Origin: Conexibacter sp.
GTDB taxonomy: Bacteria; Actinomycetota; Thermoleophilia; Solirubrobacterales; Solirubrobacteraceae
Assembly: GCA_025964055.1 (NCBI GenBank)
Contig: JAOPZP010000078.1
Span: 1 to 18,929 of the forward strand
Reading direction: 5' to 3'
DNA length: 18,929 bases
Shown here: positions 6,851 through 14,870 of the stretch, in pieces
Numbering within the stretch: the stretch's first letter is position 1
Layout of the letters: every line of letters starts with the position of its first letter
Made by a program: the position numbers and the translations under genes
Notes under the pieces: model-generated
Databases searched by the model: none
The model's input: the letters and a program-made list of their open reading frames with translations, nothing else
What the model was told of the DNA's origin: nothing

Positions 6851-7783
6851 ATGAACGCACTTCGCAACGTCGAGCTCAAGGCCCGCGATCCCGAACCGGC
6901 GCGCACGCTGCAGGCCGCGCTGGCGGCCGGCGCCCAGGACCAGGGCGCGCTCCATCAGCGCGACACCTACTTCGCCGCCCGCGAGGGCCGGCTCAAGCTC
7001 CGCGAGGAGCGTCCCGAGGGCGATGGCGCGCCGTCGCGCGCCCAGCTCATCGCCTACGCGCGCGCCGACGAGGCCGCCGCGCGCACCAGCGCCTACCACC
7101 TGGTCGACGTGCCGGATCCGCCCGGGCTCACCGCGGCGCTGGACGCCGCGCTGGGCATCTCGGTCGTCGTCGAGAAGACCCGCCGGCTGCTGCTGGCCGG
7201 CACCGTGCGGATCCACCTCGACCACGTCGAGGGCCTCGGCGACTGGGTCGAGCTGGAGGCGGTCGCGCCGCCCGACTCGGACCTCAGCGCCGAGCACGCG
7301 CAGGTCGCCGCGCTGCGCGCCGCGCTCGGCATGACCGACGACCGCGTCGTGGCCACCGGCTACGCCGCGCTGCTGCTCGAGCAGGGCGCCGCGACCCAGC
7401 GCCTCGTCGACCTCGCGCGCCGCGCGATGGACCGCGCCTACGCGCCGTACTCGCACTTCAACGTCGGCGTCGGCCTGCGCGACGAGGCGGGCGCGCTGCA
7501 CTCCGGCGCGAACGTCGAGAACAGCTCCTACCCCCAGGGCCAGTGCGCCGAGACCTCGGCCATCGGCGCGCTGATCAGCTCCGGCGCCACCGCGATCCGC
7601 GAGGTCGCCGTGATGGCCGACACCGAGCTGATCGTCCCGTGCGGCGGCTGCCGCCAGCGCCTGGCCGAGTTCGCCGAGCCCACCACGCCCGTGCACCTGT
7701 GCGGGCCCGAGGGCGTGCGGCGCACGGTCGCCCTGGCCGAGCTGCTGCCGCTGGCCTTCGACCTCGCCGAGGCGCAGGCATGA
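6851..7783 (+). CDS. CYTH domain-cytidine deaminase fusion protein
   Basis: A 310-residue two-domain protein in one uninterrupted frame. Residues 1 to ~178 are a CyaB-like CYTH domain: NVELKAR at 6-12 (an ExExK-type strand whose first Glu is Asn), RDTYF at 37-41, GRLKLREE at 46-53, VVVEKTRR at 105-112, RIHLDHVEGLGD at 120-131 and the acidic strand VELEA. CYTH proteins bind triphosphates in a beta-barrel tunnel (class IV adenylate cyclase, thiamine triphosphatase, other tripolyphosphatases). Residues ~183-310 are a complete zinc cytidine deaminase: AYAPYSHF, substrate residues NVEN at 221-224, CAE at 232-234 (Cys232 ligand, Glu234 catalytic) and PCGGC at 263-267. Free bacterial Cdd is about 130 residues. 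The deaminase role (cytidine or deoxycytidine to uridine) is secure; the CYTH activity is unknown. Its stop overlaps the next start (ATGA). Confidence 0.9.
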   Translation: MNALRNVELKARDPEPARTLQAALAAGAQDQGALHQRDTYFAAREGRLKLREERPEGDGAPSRAQLIAYARADEAAARTSAYHLVDVPDPPGLTAALDAALGISVVVEKTRRLLLAGTVRIHLDHVEGLGDWVELEAVAPPDSDLSAEHAQVAALRAALGMTDDRVVATGYAALLLEQGAATQRLVDLARRAMDRAYAPYSHFNVGVGLRDEAGALHSGANVENSSYPQGQCAETSAIGALISSGATAIREVAVMADTELIVPCGGCRQRLAEFAEPTTPVHLCGPEGVRRTVALAELLPLAFDLAEAQA

Positions 7784-8604
7784 CCGCGGCGGCCGAGCTG
7801 GTCCGCGAGCGCGCGGCGGCCGAGGGGCGGGAGCCGATCACCCCGCGCGTGGGGCTCGTGCTGGGCTCGGGCCTCGGCGGCCTGGCCGACGCGGTGACCG
7901 ACGCCGTCGCGATCCCCTACGCCGAGCTGCCCGGCTTCCCCGTCGGCTCGGTGGTCGGCCACGCCGGCCGCCTCGTGCTCGGCACGCTGGCCGGCACCCC
8001 GGTCGTCGTCCTGCAGGGCCGCGCCCATCTCTACGAGGGCGTCCCGGTGTCCGACCTGGCCGTCCCGGTGCGGACGGTGCGCGCGCTCGGCGCCGAGTCG
8101 ATCGTGCTGACCAACGCCGCCGGGTCGCTGCGCGGCGACGTCACGCCCGGCCAGCTCATGGCGCTGACCGACCACATCAACATGATGGGCGCCAACCCGC
8201 TCATGGGCCCCAACGACGACGAGCTGGGACCGCGCTTCGTCGGCCTCGGCGAGGCCTACGACCCGGGCCTCCGGGCGGCGCTGCACGCGGCAGCCGACGC
8301 CGAGGGCGTCGCGCTGGCCGAGGGCGTCTACCTCGCGGTCGCGGGTCCGTCGTTCGAGACGCCCGCCGAGATCCGCGCATTCCGCATCCTCGGCGCCGAC
8401 GCGGTCGGCATGTCGACCGTCCCGGAGGTGATCGTCGCCCGCCACGCCGGGCTGCGCGTGGCGGCCGTCTCGGCGATCACCAACCTCGCCGAGGGCCTCG
8501 GCGACGAGGTCCTCTCCCACGAGCACACGCTCGTCAACGCGGAGGTCGCCGCGGCCGACCTGCAGCGGGTGCTGACCCGCTTCGTCGCGGAGCTCGCCCC
8601 ATGA
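7780..8604 (+). CDS. punA: Purine nucleoside phosphorylase, trimeric (PNP-II) type
   Basis: A 274-residue cytosolic enzyme that splits purine (deoxy)nucleosides with phosphate into base and (deoxy)ribose-1-phosphate. Seen: phosphate-binding VLGSGLGGL (Ser30), RAHLYEG at 81-87 (Arg81, His83), the TNAAGSL strand at 111-117, GPSFETPAEIRA at 189-200 (Glu193) and SAITN at 231-235 (Asn235). These match the phosphate-binding and 6-oxopurine-recognising residues of human-type trimeric PNP, so inosine and guanosine are the likely substrates rather than adenosine. The start is the ATG overlapping the fusion gene's stop (ATGA); the frame is open further upstream but that part is shadow sequence. The 3' end overlaps the next gene in the same way, so translation is probably coupled. 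Confidence 0.95.
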   Translation: MTAAAELVRERAAAEGREPITPRVGLVLGSGLGGLADAVTDAVAIPYAELPGFPVGSVVGHAGRLVLGTLAGTPVVVLQGRAHLYEGVPVSDLAVPVRTVRALGAESIVLTNAAGSLRGDVTPGQLMALTDHINMMGANPLMGPNDDELGPRFVGLGEAYDPGLRAALHAAADAEGVALAEGVYLAVAGPSFETPAEIRAFRILGADAVGMSTVPEVIVARHAGLRVAAVSAITNLAEGLGDEVLSHEHTLVNAEVAAADLQRVLTRFVAELAP

Positions 8605-9905
8605 GCCGGCCGACCAAGGAGCTGCTGCGCGACAAGCGCGACGGCCGCGCGCTGAGCGGCGACGAGCTGCGCGCGATCGCCGTGGGCATCGGCGACGGCA
8701 CGCTGAGCGACGCCCAGGTCGCGGCGTTCGCGATGGCCGTGTTCTTCCGCGGCCTCGACGCCCGGGAGCTGCCGGCCTTCACGCTCGGCATGCGCGACTC
8801 GGGGCGCGTCATCGACTGGTCAGACCTCGACCGCCCGGTGCTCGACAAGCACTCCACCGGCGGTGTCGGCGACAAGGTGTCGCTCATCCTCGCCCCGCTG
8901 ATCGCCGCGTGCGGCGGCGCGACGCCGATGATCTCGGGCCGCGGCCTCGGCCACACGGGCGGCACGCTGGACAAGCTCGAGGCGATCCCCGGCTACAACG
9001 CCACGCCGGACGCCGAGCTCATGCGACGTGTAGTCCGGGACGTCGGATGCGTGATCGGCGGCCAGACCGACGACCTCGCCCCGGCTGACCGGAGGCTGTA
9101 CGCGATCCGCGACGCGACCGGCAGCGTCGAGGCCATCCCGCTGATCGTCTCCTCGATCCTGTCCAAGAAGCTCGCCGCCGGGCTGGGCGGCCTGGTCATG
9201 GACGTCAAGCACGGCTCCGGCGCGTTCATGAGCGAGCTCGGCGACGCGCGCGCCCTCGCGCGCGCGCTCGTGGACGTCGCGGTCGCCGCCGGCCTGCCGA
9301 CCGTCGCGCTGCTGACCGACATGGACCGCGTGCTGGGCGCGACCGCGGGCAACGCGCTGGAGGTCCGCGAGTCGATCGCCGTGCTGAACGGCGCGCCCGA
9401 CGCCGACCCGCGGCTGGTCGAGGTGACGCTCGCGCTCACGCGCGCGGTGCTCGAGCTCGGAGGCCTCGGCGACGCCGACCCCGCGGCCGCCCTGGCCAGC
9501 GGCGCCGCGGCCGAGCGCTTCGCGGCGATGGTCGCCGCGCTCGGCGGTCCGGCCGACCTGATGGAGCGCCCGGACGCCTACCTGGAGCGGGCCCCCGTCG
9601 TCCGCACCGTGTACCCGGAGCGCCCCGGCGTCGTGGTCCGCCACGACACCCGCGGGCTGGGCCTCGTCGTCATGGGCCTCGGCGGCGGCCGCGCCGTGGA
9701 GAGCGACGTCATCGATGCCGCGGTCGGGCTCGACGCCGTCGCCGGCCTGGGCGCCGAGGTCGGCGCGGGCGCGCGCCCGCTCGCAGTCGTGCACGCGCGC
9801 GACGAGGCGGCCGCCGACGCCGCCGAGGCCCAGGTCCGCAAGCTGATCAGCGTCGGCGAGACCGCGCCGCCCCACGTCGACGTCGTCACGGAGGTCCTGC
9901 GATGA
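8601..9905 (+). CDS. deoA: Thymidine phosphorylase / pyrimidine-nucleoside phosphorylase
   Basis: A 434-residue enzyme converting thymidine, deoxyuridine or (if a broad PyNP) uridine plus phosphate into base and sugar-1-phosphate. Seen: the phosphate-binding KHSTGGVGDK at 83-92, the family signature SGRGLGHTGGTLDKLE at 112-127, and pyrimidine-site residues Arg170, Ser185 and Lys189, the last within SSILSKK. The C-terminal alpha/beta domain is complete. Length is standard. DeoA and Pdp are hard to separate by eye; the symbol deoA reflects context (deoC nearby) and is tentative. It starts with an ATGA overlap with the phosphorylase upstream and ends with another into the deaminase gene. Its deoxyribose-1-phosphate product would feed the deoC module. 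Confidence 0.93.
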   Translation: MSRPTKELLRDKRDGRALSGDELRAIAVGIGDGTLSDAQVAAFAMAVFFRGLDARELPAFTLGMRDSGRVIDWSDLDRPVLDKHSTGGVGDKVSLILAPLIAACGGATPMISGRGLGHTGGTLDKLEAIPGYNATPDAELMRRVVRDVGCVIGGQTDDLAPADRRLYAIRDATGSVEAIPLIVSSILSKKLAAGLGGLVMDVKHGSGAFMSELGDARALARALVDVAVAAGLPTVALLTDMDRVLGATAGNALEVRESIAVLNGAPDADPRLVEVTLALTRAVLELGGLGDADPAAALASGAAAERFAAMVAALGGPADLMERPDAYLERAPVVRTVYPERPGVVVRHDTRGLGLVVMGLGGGRAVESDVIDAAVGLDAVAGLGAEVGAGARPLAVVHARDEAAADAAEAQVRKLISVGETAPPHVDVVTEVLR

Positions 9906-10906
9906 GCCCCGATCCACCCACCAGCGTCGCGGCCATCCCCAAGGCCGAGCTGCACGTCCACCTCGAGGGCACGGCCACGCCGGCGCTGATCCGGCGGCTG
10001 GCCGCCCGCAACGGCATCGCGCTGCCCGACCGGCTGTTCGCCGACGACGACACGTTCGCCTGGGTCGACTTCCTCGACTTCCTGCGCGCCTACGACGACG
10101 CCGCGACCGCGATCCGCACGGCCCAGGACTACCGCGACGTCACCTACGAGTACCTCGCGTCCTGCGCGGCGGAGGGCACGATCTACGTCGAGCTGATCGC
10201 CTCGCTGGACCACGGCGCCAAGGTGGGCCTCGACGACGCCGAGCACCTGGCGGGCATCGCGCAGGGCATCGACGACGCCCAGGCCGAGCACGGGATCGTC
10301 GGGCGGATCATCTCCTCGGCGGTGCGCAACTTCGGCGTGGCCGACTGCGAGGACGTCGCGCGCAGGACCGTCGCGCTGGACCACCCGTACGTCGTGGGCT
10401 TCAACATGGCCGGCGACGAGGCCAACTACCCGGCCGCCGACTACGAGCGGACGTTCGAGATCGTCGCCGAGGCCGGCCTTGGCTGCTCGGTCCACGCGGG
10501 CGAGCACGCCGGGCCCGAGTCGATCCGCGCCGCGCTGGCGCTGCCCGGCGTCCGGCGCATCTCGCACGGCGTCCGCGCCGTCGAGGATCCGTCCCTGGTC
10601 GCCGAGCTGGCCCAGCGCGGGATCGTGCTCGAGGTGTGCCCCACGTCGAACGTCGTGCTCGGCCTCTACCCCGGCTACGAGGACCATCCGCTGCCCTCGC
10701 TGATGGGCGCGGGGATCCCCGTGACCCTGGGATCAGACGATCCTCCGTACTTCGGTACGACCATCGGCCGCGAGTACGAGCTGGCCCACGAGGTCATCGG
10801 ACTCGACCTCGAGGACCTCCAGGACATCACCGAAACCGCGCTGAATGCGGCGTTCGCCGGACCGGACCTGATGGTCAATCTCCATGACCACCGGCCGGGC
10901 ATGTAG
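9902..10906 (+). CDS. add: Adenosine deaminase family protein
   Basis: A 334-residue zinc amidohydrolase. Metal and catalytic residues are all visible: HVH (His18, His20), HAGE with His198 and Glu201, SHG with His222, and SDDP with Asp279/Asp280. The most likely role is adenosine or deoxyadenosine to (deoxy)inosine, which the PNP two genes upstream would then cleave; this would explain its place at the end of the overlapping operon. The motif around the last Asp reads GSDDPPYFGTT rather than the NTDDP of classical Add, and is closer to COG1816 relatives that act on adenine or other amino-purines (aminodeoxyfutalosine deaminases belong to the same group). Substrate is therefore less certain than family. 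The ATG overlaps the deoA stop (ATGA). Confidence 0.88.
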   Translation: MSPDPPTSVAAIPKAELHVHLEGTATPALIRRLAARNGIALPDRLFADDDTFAWVDFLDFLRAYDDAATAIRTAQDYRDVTYEYLASCAAEGTIYVELIASLDHGAKVGLDDAEHLAGIAQGIDDAQAEHGIVGRIISSAVRNFGVADCEDVARRTVALDHPYVVGFNMAGDEANYPAADYERTFEIVAEAGLGCSVHAGEHAGPESIRAALALPGVRRISHGVRAVEDPSLVAELAQRGIVLEVCPTSNVVLGLYPGYEDHPLPSLMGAGIPVTLGSDDPPYFGTTIGREYELAHEVIGLDLEDLQDITETALNAAFAGPDLMVNLHDHRPGM

Positions 10907-10909
10907 GTT
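10904..10909 (+). promoter_or_regulatory. Possible -10 box TAGGTT for the BMP lipoprotein gene
   Basis: The box overlaps the add stop codon (TAG 10904-10906). Initiation here would give a leader of roughly 65-70 nt that includes the ribosome-binding site GAGGGAG at 10965-10971. No -35 is recognisable, so this is tentative. Confidence 0.25.
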
Positions 10910-10982
10910 TGCGCCGCGGCAAAGGGTCGGCCGCGCTGTCCCTCCGCAGTCCCGTTCAATCCCAGAGGGAGTTCTCACGCAA

Positions 10983-12038
10983 GTGCGCGCACGTTCCACA
11001 CGCCGGGCCATCGCCGCCATCGGCGTCGCCGGCCTCCTCGTCGCCGCCGCCGGCTGCGGCTCCAACAACAACAGCTCCTCTTCGTCGAGCACTGCCGGCA
11101 CCAGCGCCGCCGCCCCGGCCAAGAAGGCGATCAAGGTCGGCCTCGTCACCGACATCGGCGGTCTGAACGACCGCTCGTTCAACACCCTGGCCAACCAGGG
11201 CCTCGAGCAGGCCAAGTCGCAGCTCGGCGTCACGGGTCGCGTCCTGACCTCGAAGTCCAACGCCGACTACGTCCCCAACCTCTCGACGCTGGCCCAGCAG
11301 AAGTACGACCTCGTCATCGGCGTCGGCTTCCTGATGGCCGACGCGATGGACACCGTCGCCAAGAAGTTCCCGAACACCAAGTTCGCGATCATCGACGTCG
11401 ACGCCACGGGCCTGAAGGGCAAGCCCACCAACGTCGAGGGCCTGCTGTTCAAGGAGCAGGAGTCCGGCTACCTGGCGGGCACGCTCGCCGCCCTGTACGC
11501 CAAGGACAACAACATCACCACGATCTCGAGCGTCGGCGGTCAGAAGATCCCGCCGGTCGACCACTACATCGCGGGCTACGAGGCGGGCGCCAAGGCGGCC
11601 AACCCGTCGATCAAGACGCTGCACGCCTACTCCCAGGACTTCGTCGACCAGGCCAAGTGCAAGGAGATCGCGCTCAGCCAGATCGCGCGGGGCTCCGGCG
11701 TCGTCTTCCAGGTCGCGGGCCAGTGCGGCCTCGGCGCCCTGGACGCCGCCAAGCAGAAGAGCAAGCAGGGCATCGGCGTCGACGCCGACCAGTCCTACCT
11801 CGGCCCGTACATCCTGACCTCGGCCATCAAGAAGGTCGACACCTCGGTGCTCGACACGGTCAAGCAGGTCCAGGACGACAAGTACACCGGTGGCGCGAAC
11901 ACCACGTTCGACGTCAAGAACAAGGGCGCGGGCATCGGCAAGGTCAGCGCCGCCGGGGCCAAGTACCAGCCCCAGCTCGACGACGTCACGGCGAAGCTCG
12001 CTGCGGGTTCCATCACGGTGCCGGACACCGTCAAGTAG
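10983..12038 (+). CDS. BMP/Med family nucleoside-binding lipoprotein of an ABC importer
   Basis: A 351-residue substrate-binding lipoprotein. The signal peptide runs through Arg-rich residues 1-8 and a hydrophobic core (10-23) to a lipobox ending AAGC, with Cys25 as the lipidated residue, then a Ser/Asn-rich linker (27-45). The mature domain begins IKVGLVTDIGGLNDRSFN, the BMP-family hallmark (PnrA, BmpA, NupN). These proteins bind purine or pyrimidine nucleosides outside the membrane for the ATPase and permeases encoded next. The GTG at 10983 is chosen because it gives a proper signal peptide and has GAGGGAG 11 nt upstream; an ATG at 10884 in the same frame lies inside add and adds 33 non-signal residues. 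A 76-bp gap separates it from add and 25 bp from the ATPase gene. Confidence 0.93.
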   Translation: MRARSTRRAIAAIGVAGLLVAAAGCGSNNNSSSSSSTAGTSAAAPAKKAIKVGLVTDIGGLNDRSFNTLANQGLEQAKSQLGVTGRVLTSKSNADYVPNLSTLAQQKYDLVIGVGFLMADAMDTVAKKFPNTKFAIIDVDATGLKGKPTNVEGLLFKEQESGYLAGTLAALYAKDNNITTISSVGGQKIPPVDHYIAGYEAGAKAANPSIKTLHAYSQDFVDQAKCKEIALSQIARGSGVVFQVAGQCGLGALDAAKQKSKQGIGVDADQSYLGPYILTSAIKKVDTSVLDTVKQVQDDKYTGGANTTFDVKNKGAGIGKVSAAGAKYQPQLDDVTAKLAAGSITVPDTVK

Positions 12039-12050
12039 CCCGACGCGTCC

Positions 12051-12056
12051 TACCCT
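12051..12056 (+). promoter_or_regulatory. -10-like box TACCCT before the ABC ATPase gene
   Basis: The box ends 7 nt before the GTG at 12064, with no Shine-Dalgarno sequence in the 25-bp gap after the lipoprotein gene. A GTCAAG stretch lies 15 bp upstream of it. It could give the ATPase-permease genes their own leaderless transcript besides read-through. Confidence 0.45.
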
Positions 12057-12063
12057 GGCGGAC

Positions 12064-13605
12064 GTGTCGCCACAGAACGCAGGTGCCGCGGAGCTCGCGC
12101 TCGAGCTCCGCGGCATCACCAAGCGCTTCGGCGCGTTGACGGCCAACGACGCCGTCGACCTCCAGCTGCGGCGTGGGGAGATCCACGCCCTGCTGGGGGA
12201 GAACGGCGCCGGCAAGTCGACGCTGATGAGCGTCGTCTACGGGATGGCCAGGCCCGACGAGGGCGAGATCCTCATCGACGGCGAGCCGGTCACGATCGAC
12301 TCGCCCCGCGAGGCCATGGACCGCGGCGTCGGCATGGTGTTCCAGCACTTCATGCTGATCCCGGTCATGACCGTGGCCGAGAACCTCGTGCTGGGCGCCG
12401 AGCCGCGCAAGCACGGGCTCTTGGACCTCGCGGGCGCGCGCCGCCGCACGCGCGAGCTGTCGGACAGGTACGGCCTCAAGGTCGATCCCGACGCGCGCGT
12501 GTCGGACGTGTCGGTCGGCCAGCAGCAGCGCGTCGAGATCCTGCGCGCGCTGGACCGCGGCGCGAAGATCCTCGTCCTCGACGAGCCCACCGCGGTGCTC
12601 ACCGCGCAGGAGACCGCGGAGCTCGCGGAGGTGCTGCGGGCCCTGCGCGACGCCGGCACGTCGATCGTCTTCATCACCCATAAGCTGCACGAGGTGCTCG
12701 ACGTCGCCGATCGCGTCACGGTCCTGCGCCGCGGCAAGACGATCGGCACCGTCGACACCGCCGGCGCCGACGACGCCTCGCTGGCGCGCATGATGGTCGG
12801 CCGCGACGTCGTGCTGCGGGTGGAGAAGGAGCCGGGGAAGCCGGGCCAGCCGCTGCTGGAGCTCGACGACGTCCACGCGACCGACGACCGCGGGCTGCCG
12901 GCGGTCGACGGCGTGTCGCTGCACGTGCGCGCCGGCGAGATCGTCGCCGTCGCGGGCATCGACGGCAACGGCCAGAGCGAGCTGATCGACCTGATCTCCG
13001 GGCTGCGGCCGTGCACCGGCGGGCACGTCCGCCTGGGTGGCAAGGACATCACCAACTGCACCCCGCGCGCCGCGCGCGACGCCGGCATCGGGCACATCGC
13101 CGAGGACCGCCATCGCCGCGGCCTCGTGCTCGACTTCAACCTCTCGGAGAACCTCGCGCTGATGGACTACCGCGAGGGCACGCGCTTCGGCCTCCTCAAG
13201 CCGCGCCGGATGCTCGACGCCGCCTCGCGGCTGCTGCACGAGTTCGACGTGCGCGGCGGCTCCCCCGTCACGCCGGCGCGCTCGCTGTCGGGCGGCAACC
13301 AGCAGAAGGTCGTCATCGCGCGCGAGATCTCCGGCAACCCCGACGCGCTGATCGCCGCGCAGCCGACGCGCGGCCTGGACGTCGGCGCGATCGAGTTCGT
13401 CCACCGGCGGCTGCTCGCCGAGCGCGACGCGGGCCGCGCGATCCTGCTGTTCTCGCTCGAGCTCGACGAGGTCCGGGCGCTGGCCGACCGGATCGTCGTG
13501 ATCTACGACGGGCGCATCGTCGGCGAGCTGCCGCCGACGGCGTCCGACGAGGAGCTCGGCCTGCTCATGACCGGCAGCGGCGCGGGCCGCGTGGCCTCCT
13601 CGTGA
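12064..13605 (+). CDS. Nucleoside ABC importer ATP-binding protein, two fused ATPase domains
   Basis: A 513-residue cytoplasmic double ATPase of the RbsA/NupO type that powers nucleoside uptake. Domain 1: Walker A GENGAGKS at 45-52, Q-loop Gln94, signature SVGQQQ at 150-155, Walker B ILVLDE at 169-174, switch His206. Domain 2: Walker A is degenerate (GIDGNGQSE, 298-306, lacking the GKS/T lysine), signature LSGGNQQ at 408-414, and the Walker B region reads AAQPTRGLD in place of LDEPT (431-439). This asymmetry is typical of BMP-family importers such as B. subtilis NupO, so one of the two ATP sites is expected to be weak or inactive. The GTG at 12064 is chosen from the homology start and the -10-like box before it. 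It overlaps the first permease gene by four bases (GTGA). Confidence 0.94.
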   Translation: MSPQNAGAAELALELRGITKRFGALTANDAVDLQLRRGEIHALLGENGAGKSTLMSVVYGMARPDEGEILIDGEPVTIDSPREAMDRGVGMVFQHFMLIPVMTVAENLVLGAEPRKHGLLDLAGARRRTRELSDRYGLKVDPDARVSDVSVGQQQRVEILRALDRGAKILVLDEPTAVLTAQETAELAEVLRALRDAGTSIVFITHKLHEVLDVADRVTVLRRGKTIGTVDTAGADDASLARMMVGRDVVLRVEKEPGKPGQPLLELDDVHATDDRGLPAVDGVSLHVRAGEIVAVAGIDGNGQSELIDLISGLRPCTGGHVRLGGKDITNCTPRAARDAGIGHIAEDRHRRGLVLDFNLSENLALMDYREGTRFGLLKPRRMLDAASRLLHEFDVRGGSPVTPARSLSGGNQQKVVIAREISGNPDALIAAQPTRGLDVGAIEFVHRRLLAERDAGRAILLFSLELDEVRALADRIVVIYDGRIVGELPPTASDEELGLLMTGSGAGRVASS

Positions 13606-14870
13606 GCAGCGTCCGCCCCGGCGCGCCCGCACCGCCGCCGCCGCCCGACGGCCAGCCCGAGATCGCGCTGTCGCCCGGCTTCGTGGCGCGGATGACCGGC
13701 CAGATGCGCGCCGGCGGCTGGATCGCGCCGCTGCTGACGGTGGTCGTCGCGTTCTTCATGGGCGGCCTCGTCGTGGCGGCCACGGGCCACAACCCGCTCT
13801 CGACCTACAAGGCGATCTTCGACGGCTCCGGCCTGCAGTGGCTGTTTCCGTGGACGTCGGGGCCCGACCGCGACACGGCGGCGATCAACCTCCAGCAGAC
13901 GCTGCTGACCACCGGTCCGCTGATCCTGCTCGGGCTTGCCGTCGGCTACGCGTTCCGCGCGGGCCTGTTCAACATCGGCGGCCAGGGCCAGTACATCGTC
14001 GGCTCGATCGCGGCGGTCTGGGCCGGGTCGTCGTGGGCCGGCATGCCCGGCTGGATCCACGTGATCCTCGCGATGGTGCTCGCGACCGCGGCGGGTGCGA
14101 CGTGGGCGGGCATCTCCGGCGCGCTGAGGGCGATCACCGGCGCCAACGAGGTGATCACCACGATCATGCTCAACTGGATCGCGATCTGGCTGGGCGTCTA
14201 CCTCTTCGGCCTCGGCGGCCCGCTGCAGAACAACGCGCAGCCCGACGTGCCGATCTCCAACGACATCGTCCACAGCGCACGGCTGCCCGTCTTCTGGGGC
14301 GACGCCGACCTGCAGGGCCTGCACATCGGCATCTTCGTCGCGCTGGCCGCGGCGGTCGTGTACTGGGTGCTGCTGAACCGCTCGACCAAGGGCTACGAGG
14401 CGCGCGCCGTGGGCTTCAACCCCGAGGCGGCGCGCTACAGCGGCATCCGCGTCGGGCGGACCTACGTGCTGGTCATGGCGACGTGCGGCGCGCTGGCCGG
14501 CCTGGCCGGCTCGCTCGACGTGCTCGGCTGGCAGTTCCACATCGCCACGAACGACATCCAGGGCACGCAGCTGGCGTTCCTCGGGATCGCCGTGGCGCTG
14601 CTGGGGCGCAACACCGCGCTGGGCACATGCCTGGCGGCGCTGATGTTCGGCGCGCTGGTCAACGGCACGTCGGTGCGCAACCTCGACCCGGCCGTCTTCG
14701 AGCCCGAGCTCGCGCAGAATTTGACGACGGTCATCCAGGGCCTGGTCGTGCTGTTCGTCAGCGCCGACGTCCTCATCCTCTTGATCTACAACAAGCTGCG
14801 GCCACGGCGACGCGCGCGCGGCGGTGGCGCCGCCGGTCCCGCCGGGGACACCATCGAGGTCGTCGCATGA
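13602..14870 (+). CDS. Nucleoside ABC importer permease 1 (NupP-like)
   Basis: A 422-residue inner-membrane permease of the BPD_transp_2 (branched-chain/ribose-like) family. After a Pro-rich cytoplasmic N-terminus (residues 7-16) and a first membrane span at about 40-61, the family signature AFRAGLFNIGGQGQ occurs at 117-130, GANEVITTIMLN at 180-191 and GFNPEAARYSGI at 271-282, with further hydrophobic spans between and after them. It pairs with the second permease to form the membrane channel. It is longer than B. subtilis NupP (about 350 residues), mostly because of the N-terminal tail, the periplasmic segment at about 62-100 and an Arg/Gly-rich C-terminal tail. The GTG at 13602 overlaps the ATPase stop; the ATG overlap at the other end leads to permease 2. 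Confidence 0.93.
   Translation: MSSVRPGAPAPPPPPDGQPEIALSPGFVARMTGQMRAGGWIAPLLTVVVAFFMGGLVVAATGHNPLSTYKAIFDGSGLQWLFPWTSGPDRDTAAINLQQTLLTTGPLILLGLAVGYAFRAGLFNIGGQGQYIVGSIAAVWAGSSWAGMPGWIHVILAMVLATAAGATWAGISGALRAITGANEVITTIMLNWIAIWLGVYLFGLGGPLQNNAQPDVPISNDIVHSARLPVFWGDADLQGLHIGIFVALAAAVVYWVLLNRSTKGYEARAVGFNPEAARYSGIRVGRTYVLVMATCGALAGLAGSLDVLGWQFHIATNDIQGTQLAFLGIAVALLGRNTALGTCLAALMFGALVNGTSVRNLDPAVFEPELAQNLTTVIQGLVVLFVSADVLILLIYNKLRPRRRARGGGAAGPAGDTIEVVA

Noticed and set aside
6724..6906. N-terminal extension of Upp on the minus strand to 6906
   Set aside because: The added 61 residues are unrelated to the family and overlap the divergent gene and both promoters.
6757..7779. Long in-frame extension upstream of purine nucleoside phosphorylase
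   Set aside because: Arg/Pro-rich shadow of the fusion gene in another frame; the ATGA overlap at 7780 gives the family-length protein.
7427..7783. Separate cytidine deaminase gene starting at the internal ATG 7427
   Set aside because: No ribosome-binding site precedes it, and it would cut off part of the deaminase N-terminal helix; the frame is continuous from 6851. An additional short product cannot be fully excluded.
10884..10982. Upstream ATG giving the BMP lipoprotein 33 more residues
   Set aside because: It lies inside add and would bury the signal peptide; the GTG at 10983 gives a standard lipoprotein signal.
12031..13632. 533-codon minus-strand open frame opposite the ABC ATPase gene
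   Set aside because: Low-complexity translation without domain motifs; it mirrors the codon bias of the real gene.
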